Origin: Acidimicrobiales bacterium
Lineage (GTDB): Bacteria; Actinomycetota; Acidimicrobiia; Acidimicrobiales; SHLQ01
Direction: 5' to 3'
DNA: 64,000 bases
Assembly: GCA_020629375.1 (NCBI GenBank)
Contig: JAHDDK010000005.1
Span: forward strand, 52,649 to 116,648
The position numbers and the translations under genes were made by a program. The notes below the pieces were generated by a model. It saw nothing but the letters and a program-made list of their open reading frames with translations. It was not told where the DNA came from and ran no database searches. Positions 26,109-33,954 of the stretch are shown piece by piece (position 1 is the first letter of the stretch; the number at the start of each line of letters is the position of its first letter).

Positions 26109-27014
26109 CTACTCGGCGTAGATGCCGGCTCGGGATCGGTTGCGGTGAAATTCGTCGATGGCTGCGGCGACGTCGGTCGCCGAGTCGGCGACGGCAAAGG
26201 CGAGCAGTGTTTCGAGCAGTGCGGTGGCGGCCACGCTCGACGAGAACGGAAACGGCGACTCGGTCGGCACGGAGAAGCCGTAGGTGGATCGCAGCACGAT
26301 CGGTGACGTGCGCGAGTCGGACACGGCCACGACGGGCACGCCGAGATCGACCGCCATGTTGACGGCCTCGACGATCTCCACGCGGTAAGGACTGAAGGTG
26401 AGCGCAACCAGCACGTCGTCTGGCGTCATGCGGGCGACGTCGTCGATGGCGATGCCGATCGTCGGGATTGCGGTGAAGTTGTCGAGCGCCATTGAGGCGA
26501 CGTAGGTGAAGTTGTCGGCGAGAGGCTTGGCTGTTCCGACGCCGAGCACGTTGGCCCGTCGGGCACCAGCGATGAGGTCGGCTGCGCCCTTGAGGTCGTC
26601 GACGTCGAGCTCGGCGAAGAGCGTCTCGATGTTGTTGAGGTGCGCCTCGGCCATCGAGGCGAAGAGCGCTCCGTGGCGGCCGCCTTCGTTGATCGACTGC
26701 AGCCAACGTGCCCGATCCGGAAACGAGGGCGCCGTCTCAGAGGCCTCCCGACGGAAGGGATCCCGGAACTCGTCATACCCGCCGAACCCGACGGCACGCG
26801 CCATACGCACCAGGGTGTTGGGCTTGACCCCCGCAGCCTCGGCAAGGGATCGCATCGACGAGACGGCGACGTCGCCGGGGTTGTCGAGCACGTGTTGTGC
26901 GGCGCGTTGCACCTGTGGGGTCATCGTGTCGAAGGCGACGGTGAGCGCGTCGAGAACAGCCACGGCCGTATCGGCGGTGTCCGAGGAAGTCGTCGTCGCA
27001 GGCACTTGGTACAT
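26109..27014 (-). CDS. RpiR-family transcriptional regulator
   Basis: 301 aa. N-terminal HTH of the RpiR type (about residues 30-90; MRSLAEAAGVKPNTLVRMAR is the helix-turn-helix) and a C-terminal SIS domain (about 135-270; GVGTAKPLADNFTYVASMAL), which in this family senses phosphosugars or other small ligands. It is the first gene of the minus-strand catabolic operon and is divergent from the dehydrogenase gene at 27088, a typical arrangement for a local regulator. The ATG at 27014 lies inside a perfect palindrome (27007-27022) and no Shine-Dalgarno is visible, so the transcript may be leaderless or the start may lie further in. Confidence 0.88.
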   Translation of the reverse strand: MYQVPATTTSSDTADTAVAVLDALTVAFDTMTPQVQRAAQHVLDNPGDVAVSSMRSLAEAAGVKPNTLVRMARAVGFGGYDEFRDPFRREASETAPSFPDRARWLQSINEGGRHGALFASMAEAHLNNIETLFAELDVDDLKGAADLIAGARRANVLGVGTAKPLADNFTYVASMALDNFTAIPTIGIAIDDVARMTPDDVLVALTFSPYRVEIVEAVNMAVDLGVPVVAVSDSRTSPIVLRSTYGFSVPTESPFPFSSSVAATALLETLLAFAVADSATDVAAAIDEFHRNRSRAGIYAE

Positions 27015-27022
27015 CTGTACCA
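27007..27022. promoter_or_regulatory. Perfect palindrome at the rpiR start, candidate operator
   Basis: TGGTACATCTGTACCA is a perfect TGGTAC-N4-GTACCA inverted repeat covering the rpiR start codon in the 73-bp divergent region. Binding here could repress rpiR and act on the divergent dehydrogenase gene. It resembles the AGGTAC-N4-GTACCT element of the giant genes, but its position differs (over the start codon, not 24 nt before it). Confidence 0.45.
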
Positions 27023-27087
27023 GAGGCTACACTCAATCGAACGCTCGTCCCATCACGGCGAGATCAACTCCTGCGAGAGGACACCCC

Positions 27088-29538
27088 GTGGCCCTTCCCG
27101 AATCTGCCCGAGTCGTCATCGTTGGCGGCGGCATCAACGGCGCCAGCCTGCTCTACCACCTCGCGCACGAGGGCTGGACCGACACCGTCCTGATCGAAAA
27201 GGCTGAGCTGACGTCGGGCTCCACGTGGCACGCCGCCGGGCAGGTCACCCACTCGGTGTCGAGCTACACCCTTGCCTCGATCCGCAAATACAGCTGCGAG
27301 TTGTATGCGAGCCTCGAAGCCGAATCGGGCGTGGCGACAACGTGGCACAAGAGCGGCAGCTACCGGGTCGCCTACAACGCAACCGAGGTCGACTGGCTCC
27401 GCAGCCAGGTCGGCGTGGCCGAGTACGTCGGCAACGAAATGGAGTGGGTCGACAACACCCACATCGCGGCGCGCCACCCGTTCTACGAAGTCGACGAGAT
27501 CATCGGGGCGATCTGGACCCCCAACGATGGTCACGTCGACCCGACCGGCGCCACCAATGCCATGGTCGCCGTCGCCCGCGCAAAGGGCGCACAGATCAGT
27601 CGCCGCAACCGCGTGCTCGACATCAACCGGCGCACCGACGGGAGCTTCGACGTCGTCACCGAGCACGGCACGGTGCATGCCGAGCACGTCGTCAACGCCG
27701 CCGGCTGTTACGCCCACCAGGTGGCGGCCATGGTCGGACTGTCGGTCCCGATGGCGAACGCCCTGCACAGCTACTTGGTCACCGACACCGTCCCCGAGTT
27801 CGCTGACCTCACCGAAGAACTTCCCGTCGTCCGCGACGACTACCTGTCCGGCTACGTGCGTCAAGAACAACAGTCCGGCCTGATCGGCATCTACGAGCAG
27901 TCCAACGCCGAAGCAGCCTGGCACGACGGGCCGAGCTGGGATCTCGAGAATCCCCTCTTCCCCGCCGACTACGACCGGATCGGCTTCTGGCTCGAACGGG
28001 CATTCGAACGGGTCCCCCTGCTCGCCGATCACGGCATCAAGTCCGTGATCCGAGGCGCGATCGCCCACACCCCCGACGGCGAGCCCCTGCTCGGACCGTC
28101 CGGGCTCCGCAACTTCTGGCAGATGGCCGGCATCCAGGTCGGCATCGCCGATGGACCCGGCCTCGGCCGCGAACTCGCCCGCTGGATGGTGCACGGCGAA
28201 ACCGCTCTCTCCATGCGCGGCTACGACGCCCGTCGCTTCGGCTTCGTCCCCCCCGACGACGCCATGCGGTACGGCCGGATCAAAGGCACCGAGGACTACG
28301 AGTACCGTCACCAGACCCCGGTGCCTGGCCTCGAACACCACGAGCTGCGGCCCTACAAGAGCACGCCGCTCTATGAGCGGTTCAAAGACAAGGGCGCCGT
28401 GTTCACCCAGGTATACGGCTGGGAACGCCCCAAGTGGTACCCGACCGTCGAGGGGCTCCCCCAAGAAGACGTCGTCGCGTTCCGCCACACCGACTGGTTC
28501 CCGGTTGCGGCCGAAGAGTCGAAGGCCTTGCGCTCGGGAGTCGGCCTGCTCGACTCGACCGCCTTCGCCAAGTTCGAAATCGTCGGACCCGATGCGGCAG
28601 CGGCGCTCGATGCCATGAGCACCAACACGATCCCCGCCGTCGGCCGGATCAACCTCACCTACCTTCTCACCCCCACCGGACGGATCGAAGGCGAGCTCAC
28701 CGTGACCCGGGTGGCTGAGGATCGGCTCTACCTGGTCGGCGCGGCCGTCGCCGAGCAGCTCTTCCGCGAGTACTTCGAGACGCATTGGCCGGCCGACCTC
28801 GACGCAGAGCTGCACGTCGTCTCCGACGACTGGGGGGTGCTGGCCGTTGCTGGCCCCAACTCGCGTGCTCTGCTCCAGAAAATCACCGACGCCGATCTCT
28901 CCAACGACGCCTTCCGCTGGCTTCGGGTGCACGACATCGAGATCGCCGGCGTCACGGTGCGTGCGATGCGCGTCGGCTTCGTCGGCGAGCTCGGCTGGGA
29001 ACTGCATTGCCCGATCGACCAGATCGGCGAGGTGTACGACGCCGTCTGGGAGGCCGGCCAGGACCTTGGCGTCCGAAACGTTGGCAACCACGCCCTCGAC
29101 GGACTCCGAATGGAGAAGGGCTACCGGATCAGTCGTGACCTCACCCACGACGTCAACCCGGACGAAGCAGGTCTTCTGCCGTTCATCAAGATCGACAAGG
29201 GCGACTTCGTCGGCCGCGACGCCCTCCTCGCGCGTCGAGCCCGAGCCGAGTCCGGCGAAGAGCCCTACCGGTGGAAGCTCGCCTACCTCGCCGTCGACAC
29301 TGACGTGTCCGAGGTCCACGGCTCCGACGCCGTGTACCGCGACGGACAGATCTGTGGGCTCATCACAACCGGCGACTACGGACACACCGTCGAGCAGGGC
29401 CTCGCGTTCGCCTACCTGTCCCCTGCCGATGCCGAGCCTGGGACCGAGCTCGAAGTCCGGGTCGTCGGCGATCTCAAGCCCGCGCGAGTGCTGGCTGAGG
29501 CGATCTACGACCCGAGTAACACGCGTCTGAAGAGCTGA
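27088..29538 (+). CDS. FAD-dependent dimethylglycine/sarcosine dehydrogenase-like protein with GcvT domains
   Basis: 816 aa from the GTG at 27088, chosen because GAGAGG lies seven bases upstream and the protein then starts directly with the FAD-binding fold (VVIVGGGINGASLLYHLAHE); the frame is open further upstream only through rpiR. N-terminal DAO-type FAD oxidoreductase (about 1-370; STWHAAGQVTHS is near the site where related enzymes link FAD to histidine), a linker (FAO-type), then GcvT-like aminomethyltransferase domains (about 430-816) which in dimethylglycine and sarcosine dehydrogenases transfer the methyl carbon to tetrahydrofolate. Length and domain order match that family (about 810-860 aa). 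It is divergent from the rpiR operon and probably performs the later demethylation steps of the same pathway. Confidence 0.9.
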   Translation: MALPESARVVIVGGGINGASLLYHLAHEGWTDTVLIEKAELTSGSTWHAAGQVTHSVSSYTLASIRKYSCELYASLEAESGVATTWHKSGSYRVAYNATEVDWLRSQVGVAEYVGNEMEWVDNTHIAARHPFYEVDEIIGAIWTPNDGHVDPTGATNAMVAVARAKGAQISRRNRVLDINRRTDGSFDVVTEHGTVHAEHVVNAAGCYAHQVAAMVGLSVPMANALHSYLVTDTVPEFADLTEELPVVRDDYLSGYVRQEQQSGLIGIYEQSNAEAAWHDGPSWDLENPLFPADYDRIGFWLERAFERVPLLADHGIKSVIRGAIAHTPDGEPLLGPSGLRNFWQMAGIQVGIADGPGLGRELARWMVHGETALSMRGYDARRFGFVPPDDAMRYGRIKGTEDYEYRHQTPVPGLEHHELRPYKSTPLYERFKDKGAVFTQVYGWERPKWYPTVEGLPQEDVVAFRHTDWFPVAAEESKALRSGVGLLDSTAFAKFEIVGPDAAAALDAMSTNTIPAVGRINLTYLLTPTGRIEGELTVTRVAEDRLYLVGAAVAEQLFREYFETHWPADLDAELHVVSDDWGVLAVAGPNSRALLQKITDADLSNDAFRWLRVHDIEIAGVTVRAMRVGFVGELGWELHCPIDQIGEVYDAVWEAGQDLGVRNVGNHALDGLRMEKGYRISRDLTHDVNPDEAGLLPFIKIDKGDFVGRDALLARRARAESGEEPYRWKLAYLAVDTDVSEVHGSDAVYRDGQICGLITTGDYGHTVEQGLAFAYLSPADAEPGTELEVRVVGDLKPARVLAEAIYDPSNTRLKS

Positions 29539-29556
29539 TTGATTCGACGTTCGGCT

Positions 29557-31137
29557 TCAGGTCGTACCCGAGTCCACCGGGACCGCGAGTACATCCACCA
29601 GCCGAAAGGGACGAACGCCCGATTGGGTGGCGCTGCGATCGGTTTCGTGCTCGTGGCGCCGCGCACGGGCAATCGCGCGGGCAACGACGTCGGCATCGTG
29701 GGCACGAATCCCGATCGGGCTGATCCGCTGGGGCGCCTGATCACCGATGCGCAGATCGGCATGACCGAGCGGGTCGATGAGCACGTGGAGCTCGCCCTCG
29801 GGCACGACGCCTCGGGCGCTCGTGGACAACGATTCGTCGATGATGATCAGGCGCCGCGTGATTGACAGTTCATCGGGCGGGGGCACCAGCCCATCAGCAA
29901 TGGCGAATCGAATGGGGCCACGCCCGGATGGGCTCTCACGGACGAGCCACTTCGCCCAGTCCCAGTAGTCGTGGCGATCGTCAGCAATACCAAAGACGGC
30001 GCCTGCGTCCGGATCGTCCCAGAGCGCCCGAAGAACCACGGCAGAGACCCATTGGCGAGCGAGACCCTTCGATCCACCTACCCGAATCATCCCCGGATGC
30101 TCGATCGAGATCGGGACGTCGTGCAGCCGGCCGACCTCGTCGACCACCTCGAGAACCCGTGGCTCCGGTGCCTTCTCGTAGCTCAGTGCCGGTTGCCAAG
30201 GCTCCTCTCCGTACCCGACGAAGAGTCGCCGGGCGGACATCTCGCCAAGTCCGTGGCGGCGTCTCGGCAGCGACCCTGACTGGGCGAGACGCACCATGCC
30301 CGGCACGGAGAGTTCGCCACCACGTAGCCGGGTGGCCTCTCGCTCCGCTTGGGCCGAGAGCTCGGCGCGGAATCGGTCGAGCCGACGGCTCTTCTCGACC
30401 TCTTGACGCAGGAGTCGCATGCGTCGGGCATCTCGTTCGTCGAGGTAGGTGACGATCGCGGCAAAGAACGCGATGACCGCTGCTGCAAGCAGGATGGGTT
30501 TCCACGCCAGCCCAACCGCAATCATCGCAAGGCCAAGAACGACGAAGACGACCGAGGTCCATTTCCGGTCGGGAGGGCCGAGGTCGAGGCTCGGGATCCG
30601 AATCTTCGGCGACGCCGTCGCAGGGAGCGGACGTCCGGCGTCACGAATCGTGTACCGGTCGCTCGCCGTCGCGATCGCCGACGAGCCGAGCGTGACCCGA
30701 TCATCCACCATCGTCGGGCCGACCCGAAGGGCATCGTGGCGCTTGACCACCTCGACGGCGCCATCGGCACGCACGTCGACGCCGAACGTCTTTCGGTTCG
30801 TGGTCGATCGCGGCGACACATTGTCCGTACGCCCGACGCGGAGGTCGATCGATTCGGTGGCCGGCAGACCACCGATGTGATCCAACCACGCAACGGCATC
30901 GCCTGATGACTCCTTCTCCTCGAGCTCGATTGTGACGCCGTCGATCAGGTGCAGGTCGGTCAGTAGCGTCTCCGCTCCCACCGCCCGCTCGCTCAACACG
31001 CCCAGGCGGAGCAACGCCGGGAGATCGACGTCGAGAAGATCGGCCAAATCAGCAACGGTCGCCTCCGGCGCGATGACGAGCTCGAGCGACTCCGGGTCGT
31101 CCTCGAATTCGACGTGTAGGCGGATGACGTGCATCAC
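29557..31137 (-). CDS. EssC/EccC-like membrane protein lacking the FtsK ATPase half
   Basis: 526 aa. Order of parts: a possible ubiquitin-like fold (about 1-75), an FHA-like region (about 95-170, with VGR and LRVGPTMVDDRVTLG), two adjacent transmembrane helices (about 193-230), a charged coiled coil (DERDARRMRLLRQEVEKSRR), then a globular domain containing GLGEMSARRLFVGYGEEPW. This resembles the N-terminal half of type VII secretion ATPases (EssC/EccC, FtsK/SpoIIIE family), where such a segment precedes the ATPase domains. The protein ends (RPFRLVDVLAVPVDSGTT) where the first ATPase domain should begin. No WXG100 or other T7SS genes are near. The start is GTG 31137 or ATG 31134, overlapping the CoA-transferase stop. 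Function unknown. Confidence 0.6.
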   Translation of the reverse strand: MMHVIRLHVEFEDDPESLELVIAPEATVADLADLLDVDLPALLRLGVLSERAVGAETLLTDLHLIDGVTIELEEKESSGDAVAWLDHIGGLPATESIDLRVGRTDNVSPRSTTNRKTFGVDVRADGAVEVVKRHDALRVGPTMVDDRVTLGSSAIATASDRYTIRDAGRPLPATASPKIRIPSLDLGPPDRKWTSVVFVVLGLAMIAVGLAWKPILLAAAVIAFFAAIVTYLDERDARRMRLLRQEVEKSRRLDRFRAELSAQAEREATRLRGGELSVPGMVRLAQSGSLPRRRHGLGEMSARRLFVGYGEEPWQPALSYEKAPEPRVLEVVDEVGRLHDVPISIEHPGMIRVGGSKGLARQWVSAVVLRALWDDPDAGAVFGIADDRHDYWDWAKWLVRESPSGRGPIRFAIADGLVPPPDELSITRRLIIIDESLSTSARGVVPEGELHVLIDPLGHADLRIGDQAPQRISPIGIRAHDADVVARAIARARRHEHETDRSATQSGVRPFRLVDVLAVPVDSGTT

Positions 31138-32384
31138 AACACGCCCTGCTCTCGGAGCCGAGCGATCTCGTTCGGGTCGAGATCGAGGACGCCCGTCAGT
31201 ACGTCGTCGGTGTCCTCGCCGAGAGTCGGCGGGGCATTTCGGTATCGGATCGGGCTCGCCGAGAGATGCAACGGGTTGGCGATTCCGGGTGCCGACCCCG
31301 CCGTCTCGTGGGGGAGGTCGATCCGTCCGCCCCGGTGCTTGATCTGCGGCTCGTCGAACGCCTGCGCGAGATCATTCACCGTGGCCGCCGGGACGCCCAG
31401 GCGCGGAAGAGCCGTGAGGAGGTCGGCCGTGGAGTGGACCGACAGTGCGGAGGTGAGCAGCGCTGCCAGCTCCTCCCGATTGGTGTTGCGATCGGGGTTG
31501 GTGGTGAACCGAGGGTCCGACGCGAGCTCGCCAAGGCCAACGAACTCGACGAGCGCGGCGAATTGGCGATCGTTTCCGACCGCGATGATGACCCGGCCGT
31601 CGGCAACGTCGAACGGCTGATACGGCGCCAGATTGGGGTGCCATTCGCCGCTGCGTGTCGGAGGCGTCCCGCCGACGAGATAGTTGAGCCCTTGATTGAC
31701 CATGAACGCGAGTTGGCTGTCGAGCAGTGCCACGTCGACGTGCTGGCCCTCGCCGGTCCGATCTCGGTGCCGCAACGCCGCCAGGATGCCGACCGTCGCA
31801 TACATGCCGGTTGCTTGATCGGCGATGGCGACTCCCGCCCGGAGCGGGCCGGCGCCCGGCTCGCCATCGGCGCGTCCGGTGACGCTCATCATGCCGCCCA
31901 TCGCCTGCGCGAGGTAGTCATAGCCGGGTTGCTCCGCCATCGGACCGTCCTGCCCGAAGCCGGTGATCGATGCGTAGATCACGTCTGGGCGCACCGCTCG
32001 GATGTCGTCGTACCCGAGCCACTTCTTCGAGAGCGCGCCAACCTTGAAGTTCTCGACGAACACGTCGCACTCGACGGCGAGGCGTCGGACGAGGTCGATC
32101 CCCGCGCGTTGGGAGAGGTCGACGGTGACCGATCGCTTCCCGCGGTTCGCGCTCAGGTAGTACGAGGACTCAGAGGTCTCGTTGCCATCTTCGTCTCGTA
32201 GCCATGGAGGACCCCACTGGCGGGTCTCATCACCCGCGCCCGGGCGTTCGATCTTGATGACGTCGGCGCCCAGATCGGCAAGCAGTTGTGTGCAGACCGG
32301 GCCGGCCAGCACGCGCGACAGGTCGAGCACTCGAATGCCGTCGAGCGCGCCAGCTCTCGGCTCCGACCGCCCGTCGTTGGCCAC
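31134..32384 (-). CDS. CaiB/BaiF family (class III) CoA-transferase
   Basis: About 416 aa. Family III CoA-transferases move CoA between organic acids using an aspartyl-CoA thioester intermediate. Landmarks: LDGIRVLDLSRVLAGPVCTQ at the N-terminus, LADLGADVIKIERPGAGDET, SANRGKRSVTVDL, the catalytic-region VFVENFKVGAL and YDYLAQAMGGMMSVTG. The frame is open to a TTG at 32426, but the GTG at 32384 gives a conventional N-terminus. The stop overlaps the start of the EssC-like gene, suggesting cotranscription. The adjacent promoter region is shared with the divergent monooxygenase-like gene at 32475. Substrate not predictable from sequence. Confidence 0.9.
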   Translation of the reverse strand: MANDGRSEPRAGALDGIRVLDLSRVLAGPVCTQLLADLGADVIKIERPGAGDETRQWGPPWLRDEDGNETSESSYYLSANRGKRSVTVDLSQRAGIDLVRRLAVECDVFVENFKVGALSKKWLGYDDIRAVRPDVIYASITGFGQDGPMAEQPGYDYLAQAMGGMMSVTGRADGEPGAGPLRAGVAIADQATGMYATVGILAALRHRDRTGEGQHVDVALLDSQLAFMVNQGLNYLVGGTPPTRSGEWHPNLAPYQPFDVADGRVIIAVGNDRQFAALVEFVGLGELASDPRFTTNPDRNTNREELAALLTSALSVHSTADLLTALPRLGVPAATVNDLAQAFDEPQIKHRGGRIDLPHETAGSAPGIANPLHLSASPIRYRNAPPTLGEDTDDVLTGVLDLDPNEIARLREQGVL

Positions 32385-32474
32385 GAGTCGCAGGGTACAT
32401 CGCAGCCGTCGCCCCGTCGTGGGCAATCCGCCACCTGCGAAAGATGCCGAGTGATCGCGCCGTAGGTTGTCGGA

Positions 32475-33950
32475 ATGAGGTTTCGATCCGCCGTTCTCGC
32501 GCTCGGGCTCGCCGTCCTATCGGCATGCGGCTCCGGGAGCACCGACCCCGCAGCCACGTCCGCCGAATCACCCGAGAGCTCCGACCCGACTGCCGCCACG
32601 ACATCGACTCTCGAGTCGGCGACGATCTCTTTCGGCGACGACGTGATCCCGGTGATCTCCGACAACTGCGCCTCGTGCCACACCGGCGACGGCCCCGGAA
32701 CCACGCACCTCGACATGGCGACGGCTGAGTCGTTCGACGGGATCGCCGAGTTCATTGGCTTCAAGGTGTCCGAAGGAGAAATGCCACCCTGGCCGGCGAC
32801 GAACGGCAGCGAGATCGACTTCTTGTGGGACCTGTCGCTGAGCGATGACGAACGCGACACCATCCTCGGCTGGGTGTCCGAAGGCGGGCTGATCGACGTC
32901 GACCCGTCGACGCCGATCCCGGCGACAGAGCCGAGCTTTCCGCCGGTCGAAGCCGACTTGGTGGTCGCTGCCGACGAGCCCTACGCGGGCGAGCCCGGCC
33001 TGATCGACGACTACCGGTGTCGCATTCTCGAGCTCGGCACGACCGAGACAGAGTGGATTCGGGCGCTCGATGTCCGACCCGATGTGCGAGAGGTTTTGCA
33101 CCACGGCGTGTTCTTCCTTGCCGATGCCGACACGATCGAGGACGCTCGGGCCCAAGCCGCCGAGGACGGTCGGCCCGGTTGGCAGTGCCAGACGGTGCCG
33201 CGCATCGGCCGGTCGAGCGCGTTCCAAATCACCGCGTGGGCGCCGGGCACGGGTCCGATGGTGCTGCCCGAGGGCGCGGGCATACGTGTCGAGCCTGGCG
33301 ACTACCTGATCGCCCAGTGGCACTACCACTACGACGGCGAGATCCCAGCCGACAACTCTGCGGTCGCCGTCGAGTTCTGGGACGCCGCGGCGGTCGAGAC
33401 ATCTGGTGGGCAGCTCGACCAGGTGTGGAATCAGGTTCTCCTCGGACCGGTCGAGATCCCGTGTGCCGAGTGGGAAGAGGGTCCGCTTTGCAGCCGAACA
33501 GCAGCCGTGGCGCGGATCCAAGAGGAGTTCGGTTTCGAATCGACGTTGATCCCCCAGTTCGTCAATGCCGGTTGCGGAGTGGAACCGGACGACTTCGCGG
33601 CCTTCACTCAGGGCACCGCATCGTCGACGTGCGATATCACCGTCGATGGCGGCGAGGTCGTGTCGCTCTGGCCGCACATGCATGAGCTCGGCACGACGTA
33701 CCGCATGACGCTCAATCCCGACACTCCGGACGAGCGGATCCTGCTCGAGATCGACCGGTGGGACTTCGACTGGCAGATGGGCTATTACCCCACCGAGCCG
33801 TTGATACTCGCCGACGGCGACGTCGTTCGGGTCGAATGCGGCTGGGATCGATCCCTCTGGCCAGCCGGTCTCGAACCCCGGTATGTGGTGTGGGCCGAGG
33901 GCACGCAGGACGAAATGTGCTACTCGATCATCACGACCCGAGCGTCCTGA
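32475..33950 (+). CDS. Lipoprotein with one haem-c site and a PHM-like copper monooxygenase domain
   Basis: 491 aa. A lipobox (LSAC, lipid Cys at 18) is followed by a Ser/Thr-rich spacer and a cytochrome-type CASCH at 65-69. From about residue 160 the protein resembles copper type II ascorbate-dependent monooxygenases (peptidylglycine alpha-hydroxylating/dopamine beta-type). The pattern fits both copper sites: His-His at 209-210 plus His 283/285 (QWHYHY) for one copper, and HMH (401-403) plus the Met of DEMCYSI near 484 for the other. It should be anchored on the outer face of the membrane. The fused haem domain may supply electrons. Substrate unknown. Stands alone on plus between divergent and convergent neighbours. 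Confidence 0.8.
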   Translation: MRFRSAVLALGLAVLSACGSGSTDPAATSAESPESSDPTAATTSTLESATISFGDDVIPVISDNCASCHTGDGPGTTHLDMATAESFDGIAEFIGFKVSEGEMPPWPATNGSEIDFLWDLSLSDDERDTILGWVSEGGLIDVDPSTPIPATEPSFPPVEADLVVAADEPYAGEPGLIDDYRCRILELGTTETEWIRALDVRPDVREVLHHGVFFLADADTIEDARAQAAEDGRPGWQCQTVPRIGRSSAFQITAWAPGTGPMVLPEGAGIRVEPGDYLIAQWHYHYDGEIPADNSAVAVEFWDAAAVETSGGQLDQVWNQVLLGPVEIPCAEWEEGPLCSRTAAVARIQEEFGFESTLIPQFVNAGCGVEPDDFAAFTQGTASSTCDITVDGGEVVSLWPHMHELGTTYRMTLNPDTPDERILLEIDRWDFDWQMGYYPTEPLILADGDVVRVECGWDRSLWPAGLEPRYVVWAEGTQDEMCYSIITTRAS

Positions 33951-33954
33951 GGAA

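Noticed and set aside
27064..29385. A 773-codon minus-strand frame opposite the dehydrogenase gene
   Set aside because: The plus-strand product has complete FAD and GcvT domains; the opposite frame shows no domain.
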